Assembly (NCBI RefSeq): GCF_004363315.1
Contig: NZ_SNYL01000003.1
Span: 33,342 to 97,341 of the forward strand
Origin: Tepidicella xavieri
GTDB taxonomy: Bacteria > Pseudomonadota > Gammaproteobacteria > Burkholderiales > Burkholderiaceae_C
DNA length: 64,000 nt
Reading direction: 5' to 3'
Both the position numbers and the translations under genes were made by a program. The first letter of the stretch is position 1. Every line of letters starts with the position of its first letter. The notes beneath the pieces are model-generated. The model was not told the DNA's origin and did not search any database. It saw nothing but the letters and a program-made list of their open reading frames with translations. This document shows positions 34,971-44,282 of the stretch, in pieces.

Positions 34971-37377
34971 AGCGCTCGAAACGGCTCGGCGGGTTGATCT
35001 GCTCGCGCAGGTATTGGTAACGCGGAACGTTCTCGCGCAGCGTCTGCAAGGGGTTGGAGCCGATGCGGGAGAAACCGGTGAATTCGAGTTGGAACAGGAT
35101 GCGCTGGTTCGCGCTGGTGCGGCTTTGCTGCAGGCGTTCCAGCACGATGCGGCCAATCCAGCAGCCGGCGTCGTACTCGAAGCCGGCGATCAAGTCCACG
35201 ATGCGACGGTCCTGCAAGCTGTAGTTGAGCCGGCCCACGCTGTACCAATGGCCAGGCCCGAGCCCACGACCGGGGCCGAGATCGGGCACGCGGGGCCCGC
35301 CCAACAGGTCGCGCAACGGCCACTGCCAGCCCAGGTCGAGCTGTTCGCTTTCGCCGCGCTGCAAGCGGTAGGCGGCGCTGACCACCCGGTAGTTGCCGGG
35401 GCTGTAGCGGCCGCTGAGGGTGGTCCGCACCGACTCGCGGTTCTTGGGGTTGTATTGCACGGTGCCACCGAAAGACCATTGCGGCGTCCAGTTCAGCGAG
35501 CCGCCGAACAGCACGTCGCTCAAGCGCTCATTGATGGGCGTCTGCCCGGGCAGCACCACGCGCTGGTCGCTGAGCCGGATGCGCTGCGCCACCCCAAAGC
35601 TCATCCATTCCGCCCCGGTCTGCGGGCTCAGCAGCCGCGAGGTGAGGCCCAGCGTCAGCGCATGCAGGTCGGCCACCCGGTCGTGCCCCCCGAAGGCGTT
35701 GGGGGTGAAGATGGTGGCCAGGTTGAAATCCAGCGCGGAACTGTCGTACACCGGCAGGTAGCCCTGTTCCCGGAAGGGGGTGGCGGTGTAGAAGGCGCGC
35801 GGCTCCAGGGTCTGGAGCACGTCGCGTCCGAAGAGGCTGGCCTCGCGCTCGAAGAACAGCCCGCCGTCGAGGAAGGCGGTCGGGATGAGGAAGCTCTGGC
35901 TGCGCTGGCGCTCGCCCACGGGCCCCACCCCTTGCGCGAACTGGTACTGCCGCGCGTGCAGGCGCAGGCCTGGGCGCAGGTACCAGCCAGGGGTCTGCCA
36001 GGTGTGGTCGAACTGCGCCACGCCCAGCCAGCGGGTGCCGTTGACATCGGTGGTCTGGTTCAAGCCGCCGATCACCGGGGAGCGGTCGGTGCGGAAATGG
36101 GTGACCTCCCCCAGCACGTCCAGGCTTGTGTCGCCCCAGCCGGCCCAGGCTCGCGGCCGGTAGGCCACGGCCACCGAAGGCAGCCGGTCGTAGGGCGCCA
36201 CGATGGGTGCATCCACGTCCTGCAGGGTCTGCCAGCGATAAGCCCCGGCACTGAAGGACCAATCGCCGCGCCCGCCGGAGAGCACGGCCTCGCTGGGCAG
36301 CAAGCGTTCGGTCAACGCGGTGCTGGTGCGGGGAAAGTCGCGCCAATAGTTGTCGTCACTGACGCGGTTGAGGTTCAGACGCAGACCGATCGGGCCGAGC
36401 CAGTCGTGGCGGCCCAGTTGGTGCTGGTGCTGCAGCGTGGCGGCCCAGCGGTCTTCACGGCGCAGCCGGTCATTGGGCATGTAGGCGGCGCGCAGCACGC
36501 CGGCGTAGGTGCGCTCCAGATAGCGGTATTCCCCCGCCAGATCGACCCCGCGCCGGCTCATCAGCGTGGGATAGAGGGTGGCATCGCGGTTGGGGGCCAG
36601 GTTCAGGTAATAGGGCGCGGTGATTTCGAGGCCGCTGCGGTTGTCGATGTTGAAGGTCGGCGGCAGCACGCCGGACTTGCGCCGGTCCGACAGGGGAAAG
36701 CTGACCCAGGGCGAAGCCAGCAAGGGCACCCCTTTGAAGCGCAGCACCCCATTGATGGCCGTGCCCGTTTCCTCGGCCTGGTCGAAATCGATGCGGCTGG
36801 CGCTGACGTACCAGTCGGGCGCCCACTCACCGCTGGCCGGACGGGGGCAGGTGGTGTAGCGCACCCGGTGGGCCACCAGCAGGTCACGCCCTTTGAACTC
36901 CACCTGGGCCGCATCGCCTTCGCCCCCAGTGCGCAGAAAGGCAAAGCGGGGCTGCTCGAACACCCCTTCATAGGTGTCGAGCTGCAACTGCAGCGCTGGC
37001 CCCTCGAACACGTCGCCCTCGCGGTTGATGCGCACGTCGCCCTGCGCGATGGCCAGATTATCCGGGCGGCGGTGCTCCAGCCGTTGGGCGCGAATGACCA
37101 GATCGTGGCGGCGCAATTCCGCATCACCTTCCACGACGACCCGCGCGTCGGTCTGCCCCTCGATCCGCTGCCCGGAGACGAACACCGGGGCCTGCTCCAC
37201 CGCGGCCTTGGGCAAGGTCTCCTGCAACCGCTCGCTCATCTGCAGGCTCAGGCCCTGGCTGTGGGCCAACGGCCCCCAGCTCAGCAGCAGACAGCCGCAG
37301 GCCTGCAGCACCCAGCGGGGCACGGCGGGCGAGACGCAATCGGCAAACGGACGCGCTGAGCGCAAGACAACGGGCAT
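34963..37377 (-). CDS. lptD: LPS-assembly protein LptD
   Basis: An 804-residue outer-membrane beta-barrel that, with LptE, inserts lipopolysaccharide in the outer leaflet. Order: signal peptide (LQACGCLLLSWGPLAHSQ), OstA-like periplasmic domain (SGQRIEGQTDARVVVEGDAELRR region), and the long barrel domain with RFKGVPLLASPWVSFPLSDRR and YYLNLAPNRDATLYPTLMSRRG. A single cysteine is seen in TTCPRP and one in DAGCWIG, so fewer inter-domain disulfides are possible than in E. coli LptD. It is divergent from the AmgK-like gene and first of lptD-surA-rsmA. Confidence 0.95.
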   Translation of the reverse strand: MPVVLRSARPFADCVSPAVPRWVLQACGCLLLSWGPLAHSQGLSLQMSERLQETLPKAAVEQAPVFVSGQRIEGQTDARVVVEGDAELRRHDLVIRAQRLEHRRPDNLAIAQGDVRINREGDVFEGPALQLQLDTYEGVFEQPRFAFLRTGGEGDAAQVEFKGRDLLVAHRVRYTTCPRPASGEWAPDWYVSASRIDFDQAEETGTAINGVLRFKGVPLLASPWVSFPLSDRRKSGVLPPTFNIDNRSGLEITAPYYLNLAPNRDATLYPTLMSRRGVDLAGEYRYLERTYAGVLRAAYMPNDRLRREDRWAATLQHQHQLGRHDWLGPIGLRLNLNRVSDDNYWRDFPRTSTALTERLLPSEAVLSGGRGDWSFSAGAYRWQTLQDVDAPIVAPYDRLPSVAVAYRPRAWAGWGDTSLDVLGEVTHFRTDRSPVIGGLNQTTDVNGTRWLGVAQFDHTWQTPGWYLRPGLRLHARQYQFAQGVGPVGERQRSQSFLIPTAFLDGGLFFEREASLFGRDVLQTLEPRAFYTATPFREQGYLPVYDSSALDFNLATIFTPNAFGGHDRVADLHALTLGLTSRLLSPQTGAEWMSFGVAQRIRLSDQRVVLPGQTPINERLSDVLFGGSLNWTPQWSFGGTVQYNPKNRESVRTTLSGRYSPGNYRVVSAAYRLQRGESEQLDLGWQWPLRDLLGGPRVPDLGPGRGLGPGHWYSVGRLNYSLQDRRIVDLIAGFEYDAGCWIGRIVLERLQQSRTSANQRILFQLEFTGFSRIGSNPLQTLRENVPRYQYLREQINPPSRFERYD

Positions 37378-37477
37378 GAACAGGGTCAGTGACTAGGCAC
37401 GGTGGGGCAACACGGCCTCCGTAGAATAAGCGGCAATTATCCACGAGCCCCCGGCAGGTCTGCCGCCAGCCCACACC

Positions 37478-38590
37478 ATGTCCGCCTCCCTCCCCCAGAA
37501 CGCCCAGACCGTGACCTGGGCCGACCCCGCGCGTGGCGCCCGCTTTGCCCGCTGGATCGCCGCCATCGCCCCCGACCAAGCCATCGACCCGTCCACCCTG
37601 CGGCTGGCCTCGGCCGACGCGAGCTTTCGGCGCTATTTCCGCGTGGACCGCACCGACGCGCCGGGCAGCCGCATCGTCATGGACGCCCCGCCCGACAAAG
37701 AGGATTGCCGCCCTTTCGTGCGCGTGGCCGCCCTGCTGCACGAAGCCGGCGTGCGGGCCCCCGAAGTCCTGGCCTGGGACGAAGCCCAGGGCTTCATGCT
37801 CTTGACCGACCTGGGCGAGCAAACCCTGCTCACCGCGCTGGACCCGGCGCAGCCCACGGCGGCCCTGCCCTATTTCAAAGATGCCGCCGCCACCCTGCTG
37901 AGCTGGCAACGCGCTTCCCGCCCGGGCGTGCTGCCGGCCTACGACGCGGCTTTGCTGCAACGCGAACTCCAACTGTTTCCCGATTGGTACCTGACTCGAC
38001 ACAAAGGCCTGGCGCTGGACGAGGCCACCCGCAGCCTGTTGGCACAGACCTTTGCCCGCATCGTCGAACGCAACCTGGCCGCGCCCAGCGTGTTCGTGCA
38101 CCGCGACTTCATGCCGCGCAATCTGATGCTGCCGCGCGAGGGCTTCGACCCTGCCGACCCGGCCCGGCGACTGGGGGTGCTCGACTTTCAGGACGCGGTC
38201 TATGGCCCGGTGACCTACGACATCGCCTGCCTCATGCGCGACGCCTTCCTCACCTGGGAGGAAGACATGGTGCTGGACGTGACCATCCGCTACTGGGAAC
38301 AGGCGCGCAAGACCGGTCTGCTGGACTTCGAGGGCTGGAGCGAGGACTTCGGCGCCTTCTACCGCGCCGTGGACTGGATGGCGCTGCAGCGCCACCTCAA
38401 AGTGGCCGGCATCTTCGCACGGTTGACCCTGCGTGACGGCAAGCCCCAGTACCTGGCCGACGCGCCGCGTTTCCTCCTGTACATCCGCAACACGGCGGCG
38501 CGTTACCGCGAACTCACGCCCCTGCTGCGGCTGATCGACCGGATCGAAGGCTGGGAAGCCGCCAGCGGCTTTGCCTTCGGCCGGGTTTGA
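37478..38590 (+). CDS. amgK: AmgK-like aminoglycoside phosphotransferase family kinase
   Basis: A 370-residue protein of the aminoglycoside phosphotransferase fold. Seen: SADASFRRYFRV, the catalytic loop VFVHRDFMPRNLML and the metal-binding VLDFQDAVYGPVTYDIACL. These match the anomeric MurNAc/GlcNAc kinase AmgK used in cell-wall recycling, which in pseudomonads also lies divergent from lptD. The usual partner MurU (nucleotidyltransferase) is not next to it here: the next gene is rsmE. Start ATG 37478. A sequence close to a DnaA box, TTATCCACG, lies at 37438-37446 and is probably chance. Confidence 0.82.
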   Translation: MSASLPQNAQTVTWADPARGARFARWIAAIAPDQAIDPSTLRLASADASFRRYFRVDRTDAPGSRIVMDAPPDKEDCRPFVRVAALLHEAGVRAPEVLAWDEAQGFMLLTDLGEQTLLTALDPAQPTAALPYFKDAAATLLSWQRASRPGVLPAYDAALLQRELQLFPDWYLTRHKGLALDEATRSLLAQTFARIVERNLAAPSVFVHRDFMPRNLMLPREGFDPADPARRLGVLDFQDAVYGPVTYDIACLMRDAFLTWEEDMVLDVTIRYWEQARKTGLLDFEGWSEDFGAFYRAVDWMALQRHLKVAGIFARLTLRDGKPQYLADAPRFLLYIRNTAARYRELTPLLRLIDRIEGWEAASGFAFGRV

Positions 38591-38596
38591 GCCGCC

Positions 38597-39325
38597 ATGC
38601 CGCGCATCTACCACCCCGAAGCGCTGCGCCCCGGCCAGACGCTGGCGCTGCCGCCCGAAGGCACGCGCCATGTACAGGTGCTGCGGCTGCAACCCGGCGA
38701 TGGGCTGACCCTGTTCGGCGACCCGACAGCAGGCGGCGAGTGGCACGCGACCATACTGCGCATGGGCCGCAGCAGCGTGGAAGTGCGGATCGATGACCAT
38801 GCGGCGGTGGAGCGCGAGCCGGCACGGGCCGTTCACCTGGCCGTGGGCATGCCCGCCAACGAGCGCATGGACTGGCTGGTGGAGAAAGCCACCGAACTCG
38901 GCGTGGCCAGCATCCAGCCCCTGATGACGGAGCGCACCGTGCTGCGCCTGCAGGGGGAGCGGGCCGACAAGAAACAGGCCCACTGGCGGGCCGTGGCGGT
39001 GAGCGCCTGCGAGCAATGCGGCGGCAACCGGATCCCCACCATCCACCCGGTGCGCACGCTCGCCCGCTGGCTGGAGCAACTGCCTGCCGGCGCAGGCCCG
39101 TGGCGGGGCGTGCTGTCGCTGGCCGCCGGCAGCCAGCCACTGGCCCAAGCCCTGCCCCGCGACGCGGCCACTCCCGTCTGCCTGGTCCACGGCCCCGAAG
39201 GCGGCCTGACGCCGGCCGAAGACGCCGCCTTGCGCGCGGCAGGCTTTGCCCCCGTCAGCCTGGGGCCGCGCGTGCTGCGGGCCGAAACGGCGGCCTTGGC
39301 CGCGCTCGTTCAAGCGCTCTGCTGA
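38597..39325 (+). CDS. rsmE: 16S rRNA (uracil1498-N3)-methyltransferase
   Basis: A 242-residue SPOUT methyltransferase that methylates U1498 of 16S rRNA. Seen: N-terminal PUA-like region (HPEALRPGQTLALPPEG, HVQVLRLQPGD), the block VGMPANERMDWLVEKATELGV, ACEQCGGNRIPTIHP, and the C-terminal knot CLVHGPEGGLTPAEDAALRAAG with LGPRVLRAETA. It starts six bases after the amgK stop, so the two are likely co-transcribed. Confidence 0.94.
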   Translation: MPRIYHPEALRPGQTLALPPEGTRHVQVLRLQPGDGLTLFGDPTAGGEWHATILRMGRSSVEVRIDDHAAVEREPARAVHLAVGMPANERMDWLVEKATELGVASIQPLMTERTVLRLQGERADKKQAHWRAVAVSACEQCGGNRIPTIHPVRTLARWLEQLPAGAGPWRGVLSLAAGSQPLAQALPRDAATPVCLVHGPEGGLTPAEDAALRAAGFAPVSLGPRVLRAETAALAALVQALC

Positions 39326-39386
39326 ACCGTGCCAGCTCGATGGTCGCGCTGGTGACGGCCTTCGAGCGCCTCAGAACCGCCCGCTT

Positions 39387-39872
39387 TTAGCGTGCGGCGG
39401 CGAACACCGAGGCATCGGTGTGGATGAGCTGGAGTGGAAAGCGCTGCCCGGCCAGATGATCTTCCATGCACTGCAGCACCAAGGGGCTGCGGTGCCGGTG
39501 GCGACTGGCCCGCACCTCCTCGGGCGTGAGCCAGACGGTGCGCACGATGCCCGTATCGAGCGCCCGACCGGGCACCGCTTCCCCCAACGCGCCGCAGAAC
39601 GCAAAGCGCACATAGGTGATGTCTTCGCCGGTGGCGGGCCGCTGAAAGCGTGAGAGGTAGATGCCCACCAGGGCCGTGGGCTCGAAACGGTGCGTGGTCT
39701 CTTCCAGCACTTCGCGGATGCAGCCTTCCACCGGGCCCTCGCCCGGGTCCAGGTGGCCGGCGGGGTTGTTCAGCCGCAAGCCTTCGGGGGTGTGCTCCTC
39801 GACAAGCAGGTAGCGCCCATCGCGCTCGATGATGGCGGCCACGGTGACGCTCGGTGTCCAGCGGGTCTGCAT
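39387..39872 (-). CDS. Nudix hydrolase
   Basis: A 161-residue pyrophosphohydrolase. The Nudix box is complete: GHLDPGEGPVEGCIREVLEE followed by T, with the metal-binding REVLEE. The N-terminal SVTVAAIIERDGRYLLVEE and the C-terminal length match the NudJ (phosphatase-like, thiamin pyrophosphate/nucleotide) group, which is often close to mnmA in this order; here mnmA is 3 kb away. Substrate is not determinable. It converges with rsmE and diverges from pntAA. Confidence 0.87.
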   Translation of the reverse strand: MQTRWTPSVTVAAIIERDGRYLLVEEHTPEGLRLNNPAGHLDPGEGPVEGCIREVLEETTHRFEPTALVGIYLSRFQRPATGEDITYVRFAFCGALGEAVPGRALDTGIVRTVWLTPEEVRASRHRHRSPLVLQCMEDHLAGQRFPLQLIHTDASVFAAAR

Positions 39873-40050
39873 AGGCGGGATTATGGCGAAAGCGGTGCAG
39901 GGAAGGCCGTGTCAGAATATCAGCCAACGCTGATGTTTTCGCATCCACGCGACAGATGTCGTTGCGCCGACAGCACAGCCCGCCCAAAACCGGTTACGCT
40001 GCGGGGCGCAGACTGTTGAACCAACTGTTTCAGCGAGTGAGGAGACCGAC

Positions 40051-41184
40051 ATGCAGATAGGCGTACCCGCCGAGACGATGGCGGGGGAGACCCGTGTGGC
40101 CGTCACGCCCGAGACGGCCAAGAAACTCGTGGCCCAGGGCCACACGGTGCGCGTGCAGGCGGGCGCCGGCCTGGCCGCCAGCGCCACCGACGAGGCCTAC
40201 CGCGCAGCAGGCGCCGAGATCGTGGATGCGGCCGGCGCGCTGGGCTGCGATCTGGTGCTCAAGGTGCGCGGCCCGTCGCCCGAGGAACTGGCGCTGATGA
40301 AGCCCGGTGCCACCCTGGTCGGCATGCTCAACCCGTTCGACGCCGAAGGGCTGCAGCGCCTGGCCAGCGCCGGGCTGACCAGCTTTGCCCTGGAAGCGGC
40401 GCCACGCACCACGCGGGCGCAGAGCATGGACGTGCTCTCCAGCCAGGCCAACATCGCCGGCTACAAAGCCGTCATGATGGCCGCCAACCAGTACCAGCGG
40501 CTGTTTCCCATGCTGATGACGGCGGCCGGCACCATCAAGGCCGCGCGCGTGGTGGTGCTGGGCGTGGGGGTGGCGGGCTTGCAGGCCATCGCCACGGCCA
40601 AGCGGCTGGGGGCGGTGATCGAAGCCTCCGACGTGCGGCCCGCGGTGAAGGAGCAAGTCGAGTCGCTGGGCGCCAAGTTCATCGACGTGCCTTACGAAAC
40701 CCCGGAAGAAAAAGAGGCGGCCGAAGGCGTGGGCGGCTATGCCCGCCCCATGCCCCAGAGCTGGCTGGACCGGCAGAAAGCCGAAGTGGCCAAGCGCGTG
40801 GCGCAGGCCGACGTGGTCATCTCCACCGCGCTCATCCCCGGGCGGCCCGCGCCGGTGCTCATCACCGAAGACATGGTGAAAAGCATGAAACCGGGCTCGG
40901 TGATCGTGGACATTGCCGCCGGCAAAGGCCCCAACGGCCACGATGGCAACTGCCCCCTGACCGAAGCCGGCAAGACGGTGCACAAGCACGGCGTCTACAT
41001 CATCGGTGAGACCAATCTGCCGGCGCTGGTGGCGGCCGACAGCTCGGCCCTGTACGCGCGCAATGTGCTGGACTTCCTCAAGCTCATCTGTCCCAAGGAT
41101 GCCACCGCCGTGCAGGTGCCCATGGACGACGACATCGTCGCGGCCTGCCTGATGACCCAAGGCGGCGAAGTCAAGCGCCGATAA
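40051..41184 (+). CDS. pntAA: NAD(P) transhydrogenase subunit alpha, part 1
   Basis: A 377-residue soluble NAD(H)-binding domain I of the proton-translocating transhydrogenase. Seen: MQIGVPAETMAGETRVAVTP, the MDVLSSQANIAGYKAV block, and the Rossmann loop VVVLGVGVAGLQAIATAKRLGA. The membrane part is on the next gene, so the alpha subunit is split, as is usual in many alphaproteobacteria and betaproteobacteria. GAGGAG at 40040-40045 is a strong ribosome site for this ATG. The complex, in the inner membrane, makes NADPH from NADH using the proton gradient. Confidence 0.95.
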   Translation: MQIGVPAETMAGETRVAVTPETAKKLVAQGHTVRVQAGAGLAASATDEAYRAAGAEIVDAAGALGCDLVLKVRGPSPEELALMKPGATLVGMLNPFDAEGLQRLASAGLTSFALEAAPRTTRAQSMDVLSSQANIAGYKAVMMAANQYQRLFPMLMTAAGTIKAARVVVLGVGVAGLQAIATAKRLGAVIEASDVRPAVKEQVESLGAKFIDVPYETPEEKEAAEGVGGYARPMPQSWLDRQKAEVAKRVAQADVVISTALIPGRPAPVLITEDMVKSMKPGSVIVDIAAGKGPNGHDGNCPLTEAGKTVHKHGVYIIGETNLPALVAADSSALYARNVLDFLKLICPKDATAVQVPMDDDIVAACLMTQGGEVKRR

Positions 41185-41202
41185 CCACCGAGGAGCCTTT
41201 TC

Positions 41203-41526
41203 ATGGATGCCATCTCCCCGATCGTCTTCAACCTCATCATCTTCGTGCTGGCCATTTACGTGGGCTACCACGTGGTCTGGAACGTCACGCCGGCGCTGCA
41301 CACCCCGCTGATGTCGGTGACCAACGCCATTTCGGCCATCGTGATCGTGGGCGCCATGCTGGCCGCCGCGCTCACCGAAACCGGCCTGGGCAAAACCATG
41401 GGCGTGCTGGCCGTGGCGCTGGCCGCCGTCAACGTGTTCGGCGGCTTTCTGGTGACGCGCCGGATGCTGGAAATGTTCAAGAAAAAAGAACGCAAGGCCG
41501 AGCCCAAGAACGGGGGTGCGCAATGA
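41203..41526 (+). CDS. pntAB: NAD(P) transhydrogenase subunit alpha, part 2
   Basis: A 107-residue membrane protein with three to four segments (IVFNLIIFVLAIYVGYHVVW, SNAISAIVIVGAMLAAAL in altered form TNAISAIVIVGAM, GVLAVALAAVNVFGGFLVT) and the C-terminal RRMLEMFKKKERK. It forms the alpha part of the proton channel. It starts 18 bases after pntAA and its stop overlaps the pntB ATG by four bases. Confidence 0.94.
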   Translation: MDAISPIVFNLIIFVLAIYVGYHVVWNVTPALHTPLMSVTNAISAIVIVGAMLAAALTETGLGKTMGVLAVALAAVNVFGGFLVTRRMLEMFKKKERKAEPKNGGAQ

Positions 41527-42959
41527 GCATGAACCTCGTGGTACTGCTGTACCTGGTGGCTTCGGTGTGCTTCATCCAGGCCTTGAAGGGCCTGAGCCAC
41601 CCGACCACCTCCATCCGCGGCAACGTGTTCGGCATGACGGGGATGGGTATCGCCATCCTGACCACCATCGGCCTGATCGTCACCCTGGCCGAACAAATGT
41701 CGGTCAGCGCCGCGCAGGGCCTGGGGTGGATCGTGCTGGGCTTGTTGGCCGGGGGGGCGTTCGGCACCCTGCTGGCGCGGCGCGTGGAGATGACCAAGAT
41801 GCCCGAGCTGGTGGCCTTCATGCACAGCATGATCGGCATGTCGGCGGTGTGCATCGCCATTGCGGTGGTGGCCGAGCCCTGGGCCTTTGGCATCGCCGAC
41901 AAAGGGGCGGAGATCCCCTTCGGCAACAAGATCGAGCTGTTCCTGGGGTCGGCCATCGGCGCCATCACCTTCAGCGGCTCGGTGATTGCGTTTGGCAAGC
42001 TCTCGGGCAAGTACAAGTTCCGCTTGTTCCAGGGCGCGCCGGTCGTCTTTGCCGGCCAGCACCTGCTCAACCTGGCGCTCGGCCTGGCGGTGCTGGCGCT
42101 GGGCCTGTACTTCGCCGCCACCGGCAGCTGGACGGCCTTCTTCGTGCTGACGGCCATCGCCTTCGTGCTGGGCGTGCTCATCATCATCCCCATCGGCGGA
42201 GCCGACATGCCGGTGGTGGTGTCCATGCTCAACAGCTACTCGGGCTGGGCGGCGGCGGGCATCGGCTTCAGCCTCAACAACTCCATGCTGATCATCGCGG
42301 GCTCGCTGGTGGGCAGCTCGGGCGCCATCCTGAGCTACATCATGTGCAAGGCGATGAACCGCTCGTTCTTCAACGTGATCCTGGGCGGCTTCGGGGGTGA
42401 GTCGTCTGCGGCGGCCGGCAGCGGCGGGGTGCAGCGCACCGCCAAGAGCGGCAGCGCCGACGACGCCGCCTTCATCCTGAGCAACGCCGAGACGGTCATC
42501 ATCGTGCCGGGCTATGGCCTGGCCGTGGCGCGCGCCCAGCATGCGGTCAAGGAACTGGCCGAGAAGCTCACGCACAAGGGCATCACGGTGAAATACGCCA
42601 TCCACCCGGTGGCCGGCCGCATGCCGGGCCACATGAACGTGCTGCTGGCCGAGGCCGAAGTGCCGTACGACCAGGTCTTCGAGATGGAAGACATCAACCC
42701 CGAATTCGGCCAGGCCGACGTGGCCATCATCCTGGGTGCCAACGACGTGGTCAACCCGGCCGCGCTGCAAAAAGGCAGCTCCATCTACGGCATGCCGATT
42801 CTGGAGGCGTACAAGGCCAAGACCGTGATCGTGAACAAGCGCTCCATGGCCACCGGCTACGCCGGGCTGGACAACGAGCTGTTCTACATGGACAAGACGA
42901 TGATGGTCTTTGGCGACGCGAAAAAGGTTGTGGAAGACATGACCAAGGCCATCGAGTGA
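41523..42959 (+). CDS. pntB: NAD(P) transhydrogenase subunit beta
   Basis: A 478-residue protein with about nine membrane segments followed by the NADP(H)-binding domain III. Seen: MHSMIGMSAVCIAIAVV, GGADMPVVVSMLNSYSGWAAAGIGF, and in the soluble domain VPGYGLAVARAQHAVKEL, HPVAGRMPGHMNVLLAEA and NDVVNPAAL. It starts at an ATGA overlap with pntAB and ends the operon, with an intrinsic terminator 15 bases after its stop. Confidence 0.96.
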   Translation: MSMNLVVLLYLVASVCFIQALKGLSHPTTSIRGNVFGMTGMGIAILTTIGLIVTLAEQMSVSAAQGLGWIVLGLLAGGAFGTLLARRVEMTKMPELVAFMHSMIGMSAVCIAIAVVAEPWAFGIADKGAEIPFGNKIELFLGSAIGAITFSGSVIAFGKLSGKYKFRLFQGAPVVFAGQHLLNLALGLAVLALGLYFAATGSWTAFFVLTAIAFVLGVLIIIPIGGADMPVVVSMLNSYSGWAAAGIGFSLNNSMLIIAGSLVGSSGAILSYIMCKAMNRSFFNVILGGFGGESSAAAGSGGVQRTAKSGSADDAAFILSNAETVIIVPGYGLAVARAQHAVKELAEKLTHKGITVKYAIHPVAGRMPGHMNVLLAEAEVPYDQVFEMEDINPEFGQADVAIILGANDVVNPAALQKGSSIYGMPILEAYKAKTVIVNKRSMATGYAGLDNELFYMDKTMMVFGDAKKVVEDMTKAIE

Positions 42960-42973
42960 GAGCCTGATACCCT

Positions 42974-43006
42974 GCAAGCCCGCCAGCCAAGGCGGGCTTG
43001 CGTTTT
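42974..43006 (+). terminator. Intrinsic terminator after pntB
   Basis: GCAAGCCCGCC at 42974-42984 pairs perfectly over 11 bases with GGCGGGCTTGC at 42991-43001 around the loop AGCCAA; GTTTTC follows. It lies between the converging pntB and mnmA genes, and the end of its T tract touches the mnmA stop codon at 43006-43008. Confidence 0.85.
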
Positions 43007-44211
43007 CAGGGTCGGCCGACGGCCGGCGCGGCAGGCACCCGGCGCCGCGGCCGCCGGACGGTGGCGGGGGCCGCTGGCGGCAAGGGCCGGTCGGTGGCGC
43101 TGGCGCTGTGGATGACGCCACCGCCCAGGCACACGTCGCCATCGTAGAGCACGGCGCTTTGCCCGGGCGTGACCGCCCACTGCGGCTGGTCGAAATCCAG
43201 CCACGCCGCCCCATCGGCCCCGAGGCTCAGGCGGCAAGCCGCATCGGCTTGCCGGTAGCGGGTCTTGGCCGCGTAACGGCCCGGCGCGGGCGGCACGCCG
43301 GCGATCCAGCTGAGGTCTTGCGCCTGCAAGCGCGGCGACAACAGCCACGGATGGTCATGCCCTTGCACCACCCAGAGGGTGTTGTGCGGCACATCCTTGT
43401 GGGCGACGAACCAGGGGGCATGATCGCTGCCGCCCTTGGCTTGGCCCTGCGCCTTGATGCCGCCGATGCCCAGGCCCTGACGCTGCCCCAGGGTGTAGAA
43501 GCTCAGGCCCACGTGCTGCCCAATTTCGCGCCCCTGATCGTCGCGGATGGGGCCGGGCGCCTTCTGGATGTAGCGGTTGAGGAATTCGCGAAACGGCCGC
43601 TCGCCAATGAAGCAGATGCCGGTGGAGTCCTTTTTCTTGGCATTGGGCAGGCCGATCTCGGCGGCGATGCGCCGCACCTCGGTCTTGGGCAGCTCGCCCA
43701 CCGGAAACAGGGTTTTGCTCAGTTGCGCCTGATTGAGGCGGTGCAGGAAGTAGCTCTGGTCCTTCAGCGGGTCGCAGCCCTTGAGCAGCTCGTGCAGGCC
43801 GGTCTGCGGGTTGTGGCGCACCCGGGCATAGTGGCCGGTGGCGATCTTCTCCGCGCCCAGGCGCATCGCATGGTCCAGGAACGCCTTGAACTTGATTTCC
43901 GCATTGCACAGGATGTCGGGGTTGGGCGTGCGGCCGGCCTGGTATTCGCGCAGAAACTCGGCAAACACGCGGTCCTTGTACTCGGCAGCAAAATTGACGT
44001 GCTCGATGTCGATGCCGATCACGTCGGCCACGCTGGCCGCGTCCAGCCAGTCCTGCCGGCTGGAGCAGTAGTCGCTGTCGTCGTCATCTTCCCAGTTCTT
44101 CATGAAGATACCCACGACCTCATGCCCCTGCTGCTTGAGCAGGTAGGCGCTGACGGCGGAATCCACGCCGCCGGACAAGCCGACGACGACCCGGTGTTTG
44201 CGATGCATCAT
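43006..44211 (-). CDS. mnmA: tRNA-specific 2-thiouridylase MnmA
   Basis: A 401-residue enzyme that puts sulfur on U34 of tRNAs for Lys, Glu and Gln. Seen: the PP-loop [32 protein letters not shown] with the first catalytic cysteine, and [14 protein letters not shown] with the second. The family normally ends shortly after GGGVIHS; here about 30 further residues rich in Pro, Arg and Ala follow. The ATG at 44211 fits; the frame upstream is not homologous. The extra tail may be a loss-of-stop extension into the terminator region. Confidence 0.94.
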   Translation of the reverse strand: MMHRKHRVVVGLSGGVDSAVSAYLLKQQGHEVVGIFMKNWEDDDDSDYCSSRQDWLDAASVADVIGIDIEHVNFAAEYKDRVFAEFLREYQAGRTPNPDILCNAEIKFKAFLDHAMRLGAEKIATGHYARVRHNPQTGLHELLKGCDPLKDQSYFLHRLNQAQLSKTLFPVGELPKTEVRRIAAEIGLPNAKKKDSTGICFIGERPFREFLNRYIQKAPGPIRDDQGREIGQHVGLSFYTLGQRQGLGIGGIKAQGQAKGGSDHAPWFVAHKDVPHNTLWVVQGHDHPWLLSPRLQAQDLSWIAGVPPAPGRYAAKTRYRQADAACRLSLGADGAAWLDFDQPQWAVTPGQSAVLYDGDVCLGGGVIHSASATDRPLPPAAPATVRRPRRRVPAAPAVGRP

Positions 44212-44282
44212 GGGCCGATTATCCCGCCACCGGAGCGGGCGCGCCACGCCACAGCGGCACACCATCACCCGGCGGGTGGCGC

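Noticed and set aside
34960-37359. Plus-strand open frame of about 800 codons opposite lptD
   Set aside because: Mirror of the lptD codon pattern; no domain, and no room for independent signals.
37438-37446. Near DnaA box TTATCCACG between lptD and amgK
   Set aside because: One mismatch at the critical last base, single copy, no replication gene near.
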